From Diploscapter coronatus (taxonomy: Eukaryota > Nematoda > Chromadorea > Rhabditida > Rhabditidae), in assembly GCA_964036155.1 (NCBI GenBank), contig OZ038423.1, positions 12,601,249 to 12,665,248 of the forward strand: DNA of 64,000 nucleotides, read 5' to 3'. The notes under the pieces are model-generated. The model saw only the letters and a list, made by a program, of their open reading frames with translations. It was not told where the DNA came from and searched no databases. Each line of letters starts with the position of its first letter. Position 1 is the stretch's first letter. Shown here in pieces: positions 51,833 to 63,090 of the stretch. Made by a program: the position numbers and the translations under genes.

Positions 51833-54412
51833 AGCGCTTGCTAGAATTAAAAAAAAAAAACAAAAAATCATCACTTGCCAAAATGGAAATTGATAAATGG
51901 AAAGTAAAGAGATTGAAATTCGCAAAGTGGTTTGCAACGACTGCGAAATACGGTAGTTGAGTGCTTGGTGAATGGGCTAACGACGGGGGGAAGAGACCAC
52001 AGACGGTTAGACGAAAAACACTACAAAGAGCGGGAGGCACTTTGCAGAAATTTCGAGGCTCCGCCCCCCGAAATCGACCACTTTGCAAAATTCGACTCGC
52101 CTAGGCCACGCCCACCTACAGCAATCTTCCCCAACTAAACACCTAAAGCGGTTCGCTCCCTTCTTTTCCGCTCTCTCGTTTTGAAATGATCTCTCATCAC
52201 TTTACTCGAAAAACCGAACCAATTGCGAATAACTGCTGGGCGGAGCCAAGTCCATAGAACGGGATCCTATGATAAAGCGTAGACGATAAAACTGACTGAC
52301 ATAAAGTTTTGAGAGGAAAAATTTGAGCATTTGTAGTAGTCAAAATTAGAAGCAATAAAGAAGGCATAAGTAGGGGAAAAATGAAATTTAGGCAAGTTCG
52401 GCGTAATCGTAAACTTGAAGAGCAATACACTGAAGATTAACATCTTCGAAACTATGTAAGAAAACTTGTATAAGAAATGTCAAATACAAAAAACATGCGT
52501 AACATCATGATGATATGAAATTTATGCCATAATAATAATATTTAGTTTATTTGATATGACGACGAAATATGGTATTATTCCACCAAAACTTCATCATGAA
52601 CAACTCATAAATTATTCTCATCCTTTTGGCTATAGTAATTTCGTTTTTTCTATACTATAAAAGTTTCACAATCCGATTTTACGACTAAACCCATTTTTCA
52701 GCATGTGCAATGTGGACTTTTCTCCATTTCAAATGCTCCATATTTGCGTATCAAATTTATAATAAAGTCAAAAGTACCTGAAACTTGGCTTAACAACCCA
52801 TCAATTACTAGTCAATCGGATTTTACGACTATTTCCATGTTTGCATATTTTTTCTGTGTAATGCGTACTTTCAATGCTCTATATTTGCGTATCTGTGTGC
52901 GTCATGCAAATTACAAGGCAGTCGACTTCACGCCAATAGAGTAATTCAGCTGAATTCAGCAAGGTGAAAAAGGCGCGCAAATACGATAATTTCCTAGGCA
53001 TAGATGACTCTATTAGAACATACAGTTTCAAGGCCGAAATGTGCCGGTGTGAAATTAAAATCGAATAGCGATGAATTAGATGGGCAAAACGAAATTAGAA
53101 ATATTTTCAAATGTATCGACAATATTTTGGAGAAGAATATATTGGAAGTGTTTCACTTAAAAAGTGAACTGAATTGGTAAAAATGAAAGAATATTTTAGA
53201 AATTGAATTTTCAAATGACAACAAATTCGGAAAAGTACTATAATCTGTAAAAATGTATCACCAAAGGTTGATCTTCATTAAATCTAACATGCTAAGGCTT
53301 TTGCTATAAAATATCAAATTCTAGTAAATGTTAGTGGTTTTCCATTTAAAAATGACGTAATTTTCATTTTATAAAAAATATTTTAAATATTCAAATTTCT
53401 TTAATACTTCCTAGTTCAATTACCTCCTCCAATATCTAACTCAATTACCTTTCTTACCTATCTTTCCCTTTATTTACGTTACGCAATGTCGTCATCCAGC
53501 TGGAAGCCATTGTTAATTGTTGAATCAGGCCCATTCAATGGTCCTTCCTGCTCTATATAGATTGTCTCATACCCTATATAGTGTCGAATTCTGACACTTA
53601 CCTCTTCACCCTTTACATTGTCTTTGCCAGAGCTGTTATTTATTCGAGCACTTCCAATAGGGCCTTTGGCGGCTTGCCTTTTATGGGTAAAGCGGTCAAA
53701 AGGTGTATCAAAATGACAACACAGGTGCTCACTAAATTGACTGGGAGTATTTTCTGATCATGTTAGTTTTAATTAATTAATTTCTTTATACATTATCAGA
53801 ATATTTTTAGGTTATTTTTGCATAGAGCGATGTCCAAACTTTTAGCCGCCACTGTATATTACCAGAATGATATCTTGGCCACTTTAGAGAGATGCGTTTG
53901 ATGGTTAAATAGTTCAAAAAAGGGTATCAAGTGCGAATGCAGGTTCTCACTAAATTGGCTGGAAAAATTCGTCGAAATAATTTAAATCGAAAATAATGAA
54001 ATAACGATCTTACCAAATTCTGATAAATTTAATTAACTTTTTTCTACAACATTGTACAAAAGTTTATGCAGAAATTATATTGAAATCCGATATCTTAAAT
54101 CTGTTACTGGGAAATATGCCTGCTTAATAATTATGCTATTTTTATTAGTATGAACAAATTGAATGAAAGCATTTATACAGCTTAAATAACGATCTAAAAA
54201 TTGAGCTATCATTCTAAACCAATACTGAATCGCATATACCCTGAATAATAACGCATGGTTCACAATAACTTATAACCCGTATCATCATTCTTTAAAATGC
54301 TTGTGAGTTTTAAGTGAAAATTATATTCACAATTTAGGTATATTTCAAAATTCATGAGCCTAAGATATAATATAGTTTCATTGATATATGTTCTCGATAT
54401 TCACTGCTAAAA
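51833..54412. other. Noncoding region upstream of the homeobox gene
   Basis: No supported exon. A GC-richer patch with GGCTCCGCCCCCCG and GGCCACGCCC (about 52060-52110) lies some 250 bp upstream of the homeobox start and could be core promoter with Sp/KLF-like sites. A solitary transposon-like terminus lies at 53827-53852, between two diverged copies of a segment containing CTCACTAAATTG (near 53730 and 53947). Confidence 0.4.
53827..53852. mobile_element. Solitary Tc1/mariner-like terminal repeat remnant
   Basis: A segment reading ATGTCCAAACTTTTAGCCGC and ending CCACTG, immediately followed by TA. Reversed, it reads CAGTGGCGGCTAAAAGTTTG, the style of many Tc1-like element termini (CAGTGG...AAAAGTTTG next to TA). 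No opposite terminus or transposase was found within a few hundred bases, so it is at best a relic. Confidence 0.4.
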
Positions 54413-55643
54413 TTACGATATCGAAGGAGGTAGTGAATTAGATCTCGTCGGTTTATTATCCGTATTTTGTTCATTCTCATTGGGATGTTGATAGTTTCTA
54501 ACCAAAGTTGTGTGGCAGTGTAGTTGATATCGATTATATTCCTCCAGTCTACTAGGGTGATGCACCAGGCCTACTGTATTTGGTACTTCAGAGCTTTCCT
54601 GAAATTTAGACCTTGATTCAAAGTTCTGATTCAGCTTCTCATATTTAAAAAAAAAAAAAAACTATAATCTAATAATAACTAACCATATCTATCCTAACTG
54701 GTGTGGTTGAGTTCGGCGTCGGATTCTGAATGCCGGCGTCATTCGACGTTCCCAGATTCTGACGTCCATCTACCGTAGTCTGACAGTTCTGGCTCGACTG
54801 TTGTCGTTCCAACTCTCGTTTCTCTCTTCTTTGCCGCTCGATTTCTTTCATAGCATAGTTATACGTTGGAAGGTGGTCGGGATTTACACAACTTGTATAT
54901 GACGGAGGTTTCTGAAGCTCTTTTAATGAAAATTTTAATCGAGAAGTATTTTTCGAGAAATTTTAATTTCTACCTCCTTATATCTGGCCAAATCGTTCCC
55001 TTCTCTCATCAAAGAAATTCTCTTCCATATTTTGAAGAACATTCTGCAACTATAGTTTTCTTTGAAAATTCAAAATTCGTAATACCTAGCTTCTATCGAG
55101 ATTAACACCGTGAATAATAACGTGTAAAGAGGTAACGCTGGATTTTCATCTGTTAACGCCTTCCATTTTCTTGATAACTTAAAAACATTGGACTAAATTT
55201 AGAAATTTTAAATGTTATACCGAGTCCCTGGTGGGCTTAGGCGACATTTTCGATTTCGAATCTAAGTCCTGGTAAATTTCTATCGACAATACCACGGACC
55301 ACAATAGCATTAATGATAGAAATGTCTAAATTTCAAAAATAGCTTAAATTAATCATTTAGATCTTACCTTGAACAATAAATTCGGTACGATAGCTTTAGG
55401 CTCGAAATTAAAGGCGCCTAATAGGGCTAGCCCGACTAAAAATAAATCACAAATAGCCCCTCCTGTCATGTATAAAGTTGGGAACCATCTGAATTTTTGC
55501 ATCGTTTTAAAATTTGATTAAGTTGTTACTTGATCATTAATACGCATAGAAGAATATTCACTGCTATCGAATAAACTACTGCTCGGTAGGGCTATAATGA
55601 AGGTTTTAATGTTCAAAAATCACGAAAATGTCCCTACCCTCAT
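54413..55643 (-). CDS. Small four-TM protein with two PY motifs (LAPTM-like architecture)
   Basis: Minus-strand exons in coding order: 55638-55643, 55530-55591, 55368-55488, 55221-55325, 55086-55192, 54974-55043, 54684-54911, 54413-54598; 885 nt, 294 aa. Hydrophobic segments: VVYSIAVNILLCVLMI, MTGGAICDLFLVGLALLGAF, FLSLMLLWSVVLSIEIY and PLYTLLFTVLISIE. A cytosolic tail of about 160 aa begins with PPSY and LPTY within 20 residues, then a charged helix (KEIERQRREKRELERQQ) and a Ser/Thr/Asn/Pro-rich end. PPxY and LPxY motifs bind WW domains of NEDD4-family ubiquitin ligases. Four helices plus PY motifs is the layout of LAPTM lysosomal sorting proteins, but I see no other LAPTM signature, so that assignment is tentative. 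The first exon encodes only Met-Arg; the acceptor-like ATTCGCAG upstream suggests a spliced-leader site, and the ATG choice is the least certain part. Confidence 0.75.
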
Positions 55644-55649
55644 GTTATC

Positions 55650-58234
55650 GTCATAGATTTGACTGCGAATGAGTCAAAAAATCGGCACTTAGGACACTTC
55701 AAATGAGGGAAAGTCGAGGTAAGTTGGTTTCTCAGGTTAAAATTGATTAGGCAAGTCGATTTTCGGAAATTTTCCAGCGTCGCCCTCTGCGGTGAGGCAA
55801 AAATTTGGACGTCACGCCTGAAAATTCGCCAATTTTCCCATTTTCACCTTTAAAGTTCACTTTTCACTGATAAGAACCAAAGTTTGCGGTAGATAATTCG
55901 ATAAAGATGGTCTAGAAATGGTAATCAATCATTTCTGATAAAAACAAAGATAAGTCATATGGCTGATAATTGACAAGGAGTTGATAGTAAACAAAATTTT
56001 GGGGAAAGATCAAAATTTGAACCTTTTCTGCAAAAAATAAAATAAGATTGTTCCAGAACGTTCTGCAATATCAGCTCCAAAATAAAGAGACTGATTACTG
56101 AAGTCATATCAGTGAGATAAGAAAAGTAAATATTGGGCTGGGTTAGGATAGGATAAAATACGAAGCTGTTGAAAAACGAACTGAATAAATAAAACGAAAA
56201 GCGATACTGATCGGAAATGTATGTCTGCGTTTGCAAAAGTTAAAAATACTGCAGAAATCTATTTTTGGGAAAAACTTGTTAATTGTTTATTTCAAAATTA
56301 ATACCACTGCGCTATTCAACCTGAGCGAAAGAGGAGGTTTATGCATAAGATAAGGAGAGAAAGGGACTAAGAAATCCGAAGATTAATGACGAATGACGTC
56401 GTGAGTAGTGAAATATAAGTGAAAGTCCATCTTTGCTAGAGAAATTGAAATTACTGGCCACTTGCTACCGAAAATGGGCAATCAAAGCTGAAATCTCTGA
56501 TTCAGATAACCTGCGCCGTACGTCAACCGGTTTTCAGAAGCGCACCGCTCAAAAGCCATAAGGCTAAAGCTTCAGAACACGAGATTTTTTTTAGATATCA
56601 GCATCATTTCAAGCTTGTATGATAGCTGATCAAATCTAGTTTTTCTAAGAAAATTACTTTTGCCAGAAAAAATTGAAATTTCAAGGAGATATTTGGATCT
56701 TTTCTGAACTTCGCGAAAAAAGTAGGTTCAACAAGAAAATAGCGAAATGTAAAACAAAATGAATGCCGCTTTCCTGAAAATAGGCAAATATTTGTTTGAT
56801 CATCAAATTGCACAAGCTTCGTCTTCTCTTGAAAACTTCATCCAGAAATAAATCTGCCTGTTTCAACACCTATTCCTAGGGCACCTTTCGGCTAGCGGTA
56901 GTGCACTTGACCTCGAATTTTATTCTTTTTCTTGCAAAAACGCTAAATCAGCCTAAACATAATCTTTTTGCACAAACTAAAACAATAATATTACGATTAC
57001 AACATCGGAAGAAAAACAACAATACTGACGAGAAAAACCGGAGATTTACATACATGACACAGAACATAAATTTCGACGCGTGAAAATGAAAAATATGGCG
57101 AATTTCAGCAAAAAGAAAGTTAGTTGATCAATTAGAGAAGGAGACCGCGAAGAAGTGGTGAAAATTGCGGAAAACTTGGGAACAACACTGAGGTTATAGG
57201 TAAAAAGAAAATAAGAAAACATAACGAGAAACCGAGAGGCGAAGAGATGAACACTGTCTTGCCCCGTAAGTTTGACATGTCAATGTTTTTCTTTTGGCCC
57301 TCTTCTTTTCTCCCAATCTGTCATCTTTCTGTTGTTTGTTGCCTCTTAGATTACAATGATCTCTAACTTTGTCGCTTTCTTTATCATCTCTTTCCAAACC
57401 CTCACGCGACAATATCAAATTTATTTGTTGATCACAACTTATATTTTATGTTATTGTGTTTTCTGAAATCAACAAAGAAAGTTTCTAAGTTTAAAATTTG
57501 ATCCAAAAACGAAATGAAACCTGGAAAGAACAAAATATTGTTTACAAAATTTGCAGAAATTCCAGCATAACTTGCAAAGTGCCTCAAAACAATTCAGCTT
57601 GTCACTGATAAGTTGTAGTTTATAGCTATGATCTAGACGGTTTAAATTGAATTAATTCCAATTATTAGTCATATCCCACTCACATGATACTCAAATGCAC
57701 CTAACGGTTAATTAAATTTTGCTTTTTACCTTAGAACTTATAAACGTCAATGCAAGATTAGATGTAAACATCAATTTGTCGGGTTTGTACGTAATAATTA
57801 TCCATTTGTCACCATGTCATTATGCTCAGGAATCATGTATTTCTAAACTTAACCTTATGATATAAAATGGTGATATATGGTCTCAGAAATCATCATATAT
57901 AAGCATATCCAGCATGTAATCCATTTAAGTTATGGCTTTTACAATTTAACACATAATATTCTGTCCGATCGCATGTAATAAGCACTTATGAAACTCAATT
58001 TTCGAGATTAGTTTCAAGTTTTTTTCAATTTCAATCAACTTCGTTAATTTTCGTCATGCAATGTCCCTGACAACGCCTGATAAGCTTATTATCTGAGACT
58101 CGATTTCAATTTATACCAAAGTTTCATGAACCTGGAAATCTAGCCTGATCTTATCTAATTTAAAAAAATTTATATCGAAATATTTTTCTAAACTGTATAG
58201 TTAAAATATGTTATAATTTAAACTTTTTAGAAAA
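55650..58234. other. Intergenic region
   Basis: No exon with consistent splice sites was found on either strand. A tRNA-like A-box word (GGCTAGCGGTAGTGC, about 56889) is present but no T-arm or acceptor stem follows. Convergent-looking open stretches here are short and unsupported. Confidence 0.4.
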
Positions 58235-60295
58235 ATGGCCGGATTTTACGCAATTCTAGCACTGATTATCGGTGCCGAGTCCTTGCTTGGAAACCTCCTT
58301 CTGACAATCGTCATATTCTCGGGATGCACCAAATGCATGGCTCCGTCGTTCAGATTTATGCAATTGATGAGCTGTTTTATCAGAGTTATTTACACAGTGA
58401 CTTTCGCTCTGACTGCACCGGTTTGTCCTTACTTATTTTAAAACAAACCCTTAAATTGTCAATAAACATTATAACGATAAAACTTAGATCATAGGTTTTG
58501 GAAAAGATGATGTACCAAAATACCTTGAACAAACCTATTTGACCTAAATTGTCTATTTTGTCTGTGTCTTAAACCACCTTCCTTAAAACGTTATCTAAAT
58601 AACAAATAGTAACTCGATGGTAGCAACTTAGTCAATACCCGCATTTAGTTTTACCTTATTTCATCAAAACAAGCATATTTATGCTTAACCTTGCCTATTT
58701 TGAACTGTAGATAGATACTTAACTAAATGGTAAAAGTCCTTACTTGAAATGTCATTGTTTAGGTGATTTACTATGTGTCTAAAGAAGATGCGATTTTTCT
58801 TGTGCAGGGCGTTGAAATGGACATTATTCCTGGTATTTAAAAATCTATTTAAATCAATAAAATTTATGTTTCAGGTCGAATTTTACTGTGTTTCGTGTAT
58901 TTCTTCACTGGCATAGCTATGACGGTCCCATGCATTCAGTTTGTCCATCGATACTTTTATCTTGTCACGTAATAATTTTAATATAATTAAAAATATTCAA
59001 ATAATTTAGAATCCACTCCCACTCTTCTTGGGACAAATGGCATACTTGGTTGTTAGCGTTGATCCCATTTTCTAGCGCTATTGGTATTGCTATAGCGTTA
59101 GTTTAAATATTTTAACGGTCTAAATAAAAAATGCACATTTTAGATCCACCATCCAAGATTGGCCTAGCGATTTAGAGGAAATAAGATTCAAACCTACTAC
59201 TTATAAATTGAACATCGAGGCAGATACCGCATTTTTGGTCATATCTTTGCGGGTAAACTTAAAATTAAAATGTCGCAAATATTTAACTATACCGCTGTCT
59301 AATTTTTCACATATCGCAATGCTTGTTAGGCTGAATCAAAATCAGTAATCATTTTATGTAAGAGTGCCCAAAATTTAGGCTTCAGGGCCATCATTATCAT
59401 TGAGGATCGTTTTTCTCGTATTTTGTAATTTTAGGAATACACCAGCATTGACGCTGCTGCAAACACCATGCCAATTAGTGTGGCTAACGCTATTTCCATT
59501 ATTGCCTCAGGTAACCTGAAAATTTGTAACTCCACAACTTATGGGATAGTGTGGAGTAGAAGGAGAGAATTTGCTAATTTCTTCAAACTTACATATTATT
59601 TCCCCAATTAAAATTTTTCAAATAGTTACTTTCAGTGTGCCTTATTTTCGGATCGCTTTTTATCATGCTATTTTGCGGCTATAAAATTCACAAGTCATTC
59701 AATATGTATGGCACACAACTTTCCGAGAGAACTCTGAAGATGCAGAAACAACTTCAGCGAACTTTGATATTCCAGGTGGAGTTTTTCTAAATTCTTTAAA
59801 ACTTAAAAAAGCTTCTGAAACTTCAGCAAATGTTCATAAACTTTAAAAAATAGAAAATTCGAGAAGCTCAAATTAAATCTAGAAGACTTAATCAGATTAT
59901 TATTATTATTATTATTATTTAGGCAATCGTACCCCTTGTCTTCCTCGATCTACCCTTCCTTGCGGAAATGCTGGGACCTATATTTGGTATCGACTGCGGC
60001 AGAATTGTTATGGATCTGAGCGCTATTTTGTACATCATGTTTCCAGCGTTCTGCCCCTGGCTCTGCATATTTTTCGTGGATGCAAGTTTATTTTCATGAT
60101 TGATTTTTAATATCTAATTATTATATATTATTTTTCCTTTATTTTTTAGATTTTACCTTTTATTTATTTTTATTTCAGGAAATCCGAACGAAGGCCATAG
60201 CGCTTGTAAGGAAACACTCCTTAGTCACTACATCGAACAATAATGACTATAGCAGTAACAACAGCAAGAAACCCGTGGTTGAGCATAAAATTTGA
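58235..60295 (+). CDS. str-superfamily 7TM chemoreceptor (copy A)
   Basis: Exons 58235-58420, 58763-58832, 58875-58968, 59010-59096, 59144-59252, 59435-59510, 59636-59775, 59923-60081, 60179-60295; 1038 nt, 345 aa. Seven hydrophobic segments are visible, starting at once with TM1 (ILALIIGAESLLGNLLLTIVI). Family marks include the short N-terminus, PCIQFVHRYFYL at the end of TM3, and the third cytosolic loop QLSERTLKMQKQLQRTLIFQ leading into TM6 (AIVPLVFLDLP), close to the QxQLxxxLxxQ pattern of the nematode str/srh/sri/srj/srd group. TM7 contains YIMFPAFCPW. The tail is basic then Asn/Ser-rich. Such receptors act in the cilia of chemosensory neurons and signal through G proteins; the odorant is unknown. 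The last intron begins GC (60082) rather than GT, supported by exact alignment with the tandem copy. Copy B lies 790 bp downstream. Confidence 0.88.
59896..59919. repeat. ATT trinucleotide microsatellite
   Basis: About eight ATT units directly upstream of the 3' splice site at 59922 in copy A of the chemoreceptor pair; it forms the T-rich end of that intron. Confidence 0.8.
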
Positions 60296-60328
60296 AATTC
60301 AATTTCACAAATTTAATATTTGTCTGTA

Positions 60329-60334
60329 AATAAA
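60329..60334 (+). promoter_or_regulatory. AATAAA polyadenylation signal, chemoreceptor A
   Basis: Canonical AATAAA 34 nt after the TGA at 60293-60295. Confidence 0.6.
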
Positions 60335-60359
60335 CTATTTTGAGCACAAATAGTACGAA

Positions 60360-61084
60360 ACTTTGTGATTGTTCGCAAAATAAAACCTGACTTTTAATAC
60401 AATTTGTAAAAGTTGTGCGACTTCTGCGGTTCTAATTGATATTTATCAGATTCAAATCGAAGATATTTCGTATCCCAGCCATTTTTCCTATCTATGGACT
60501 AAGCATGTGATAAGATATAATAGAGTTAAGAAAGAATGCAATTTAACCGCACCGTAATTGCTTACTTCTTGTAGTCTATATTGGCACATTGGCTTATAGC
60601 ATCATACTTCACTCAATAATTATTCCCGATATAAAGCGACAATTTCCTCAATTTTTGCTCAGTTTTTTACCTTTAAGCTAATGATTACGTCGTGATTTTT
60701 TTAAAGAATGTTAAAAATAATTGAAAATAGGCTTTTATATCACAAAATAACCATAGATGATTTACATTCTGCCTTGCAATTATATTTAATAAGTCTCACC
60801 TGTTCGAGTTAAAGCATGACTTCTGCAATTTTCATATTTTCAAGTTCCTACAATACGAAAACATGTTCTGAATAACTAAAGCGTTCTTATGATATATGTT
60901 GTTATTTTAACTTCCATATGATTTGGCTTGATTGAAAATTAGGCCTATTATTCAAGTTTTCCTTTCATTCAACCATAAGAAATACTTGAAATTAGCCTTC
61001 TATTATCTAAATTTTCAAATTTATCTTCATAAAGGCCACCTTTTAACCTATAAAATTTAAAATATTTTAAAATTCAGATCCAAA
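60360..61084. other. Intergenic, promoter region of chemoreceptor B
   Basis: No coding signal. AT-rich spacer between tandem receptor genes; the spacing is too long for a typical nematode operon, so copy B probably has its own promoter here. Confidence 0.5.
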
Positions 61085-62537
61085 ATGGGGATATTTTCCA
61101 TTTTATCTATCGTCGTTGGTGTCGAGGCTGCAATTGGAAATGCTACATTGATTTTCGTGCTTGCTACCGGTTGCAAAAACATGCTACCTTCTTTCAAATA
61201 TATGCAATATTTGGGTAGCAGTGTTCGATTATTTTACACTATCGCATTCGCTCTGACTGCACCGGTATGTTTAGCTAAAGATTAATATTCTTTCTAAAAT
61301 TAGCATACCTCAGACGATACATTATGTGGCAGAGGAAGAGACTCTACTGATCGTACAAGGCTTCGCTATGGATAAAACTATTGGGAAAATCCTGCTATGT
61401 GTCGACGTAATATTTACAACTGTAGCTATAATGGTTCCCTGCACTCAATTTGTGCACCGATATTTTTTCATCGTCGTTTCAAAGTCAGGTCTTGAGCAGA
61501 AGAACACCGTTACTTGGATCACGATAGGGTCTATGTTCTTCGTAACGCTAATTATCGCTATAATGTAATTAGCCAAATTAAATTTAGCTATCAAAAATTC
61601 ACTTTAGACAAGCTTTTATCATTTGGCCCTCTGAAATCGAAGAAGCTAGGTTCCATAACATTATCTATAAACTAAATGCTGAGGCTGACACCGCGTTCAT
61701 CGTCATATCTTTCAGGGTAATTAAAATAAAATTGGAATAGTTTGATTAATATAATGATCATTCCTATCAAGGGTTAAAATAGCTTAATTTTCATATAGAA
61801 GTTGTGCATCTTATTTTTAAGATAGGGATATTTTAAACAAATTCAGGAGTTCACCAGTGTTTCCGAGCCGGTTTGGAAGATGCCCATAAGCGGGGCGAAT
61901 ATTTTCGGATATTACACCGCCGCGGGCATTATCCTTTTCTCTATCACAACCATGATAATTTGTGGATATCTAATCCGGAAGAATTTCGCTACCTGCGCAA
62001 CTCAACTTAGCGATAGGACGATAAAAATCCAGCGACAACTTCAAATAACTTTGATCATTCAAGTAAATCATATATACCCATAAAATTTACATAATCTTAT
62101 TTTTCAATATAAAAATGACTATATCACTTTATCGATACCAAAATGTCGATAATATTGCCAAAAATGGTTCAGACCTCCGTGTGTGGTACCCTTTTCGCGG
62201 TACCATTTGGTGTCGCTATGTTAGGGCCTTGCTTTGGGATCGACCCCGGAACTGAAGTCATGTACCTCGTCTCACTTTTGTATCTATTCTTTCCAGGTTT
62301 AAACTAATAAAAAAAATTTAATTAGCACAAATTCAAAATTTTAGCATTCTGCCCGTGGGTGGTGTTGTGCATGATTTCGGTAAACGAATTTTTATTCAAC
62401 TTTTTAAATTTAAATTTAAATTTTAGGAGGTCCGAAATTCCGCGTTAAGGATGATCAGTAACAGACGAAAGTCTTTAGTAACGATTACAAATAATGAAGG
62501 ATCTAGTAGTACCGGAACTAAAAAAGCGACGATTTAA
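61085..62537 (+). CDS. str-superfamily 7TM chemoreceptor (copy B)
   Basis: Exons 61085-61264, 61314-61564, 61608-61716, 61847-62062, 62173-62296, 62345-62379, 62427-62537; 1026 nt, 341 aa. It aligns with copy A throughout: FALTAP at the first splice junction, ILLC...PCTQFVHRYFFI, EADTAFIVISF, KMPISGANIFGYY, QLSDRTIKIQRQLQITLIIQ, AMLGPCFGID and FFPAFCPW. By eye, identity is well under half, so the duplication is old. Exon structure differs: copy B fuses what are three exons in A (58763-59096) and another two (59435-59775), but carries an intron after FFP that A lacks. Predicted role as for copy A: ciliary chemosensory receptor with unknown ligand. No disabling mutation was seen. Confidence 0.88.
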
Positions 62538-62630
62538 ACACGCTTAAAATACATTTACAAATCTCGATTATTTTACTTGATTTATTATACTTTAATATTT
62601 GTCTTTGTACGTGATCTAAAATTGTATTCT

Positions 62631-62636
62631 AATAAA
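62631..62636 (+). promoter_or_regulatory. AATAAA polyadenylation signal, chemoreceptor B
   Basis: Canonical AATAAA 94 nt after the TAA at 62535-62537. Confidence 0.55.
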
Positions 62637-62793
62637 ATATGCTAACAAGATTATGGGCATCTTGCAAAATTGTACCCTTCAATCCCAAGAGAGACTTGGC
62701 AAATCCGTTATAATTTTCGATATTCTAGAGAAAATGAATCGGAAAAATAGCGCTTGGAAAAGATCAAGCTGAAACAAAGCGCGAGCGCGGCGC

Positions 62794-62806
62794 GTTACTT
62801 GGCAAC
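62794..62806 (+). promoter_or_regulatory. Candidate X-box (RFX/DAF-19 site)
   Basis: GTTACTTGGCAAC fits RYYNYY-(1-3 nt)-RRNRAC: GTTACT, spacer T, GGCAAC. It lies in a short GC-rich island (GCGAGCGCGGCGC immediately before) 285 bp upstream of the ATG of the ZC2HC1-like gene and downstream of chemoreceptor B. DAF-19 X-boxes drive ciliary genes in nematodes, usually 60-250 bp from the start codon and more often with a 2-nt spacer, so this is a candidate only. Confidence 0.45.
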
Positions 62807-63090
62807 GCGAAAAATCTCTTTACATCAAAAGTGAAATAGTATTTAGTTCTAGGAGAATTAAAGAACTCAAAAGATGGTAGAGAGCATGAGAATTTGCGAG
62901 TTAGAGAAAGTGAAAACTCAGAGAGTACTGAGACTTTATAGATTTAAGAAGGGAGAGAATCATACGGACTCTGGCGAGTTCTTTTCCTTTCTAGTCTTAT
63001 CCTGTGACGCTCGTTAAATAATTGTTTTCCGATATACTGCATCATCGTCAGATCTAAAACGTATTCAAATTGTATTACTAGCTCAAAACT

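Noticed and set aside
56878..56935. tRNA-like A-box word (GGCTAGCGGTAGTGC)
   Set aside because: No matching acceptor stem, anticodon arm or GGTTCGAATC-type T-arm within tRNA distance.
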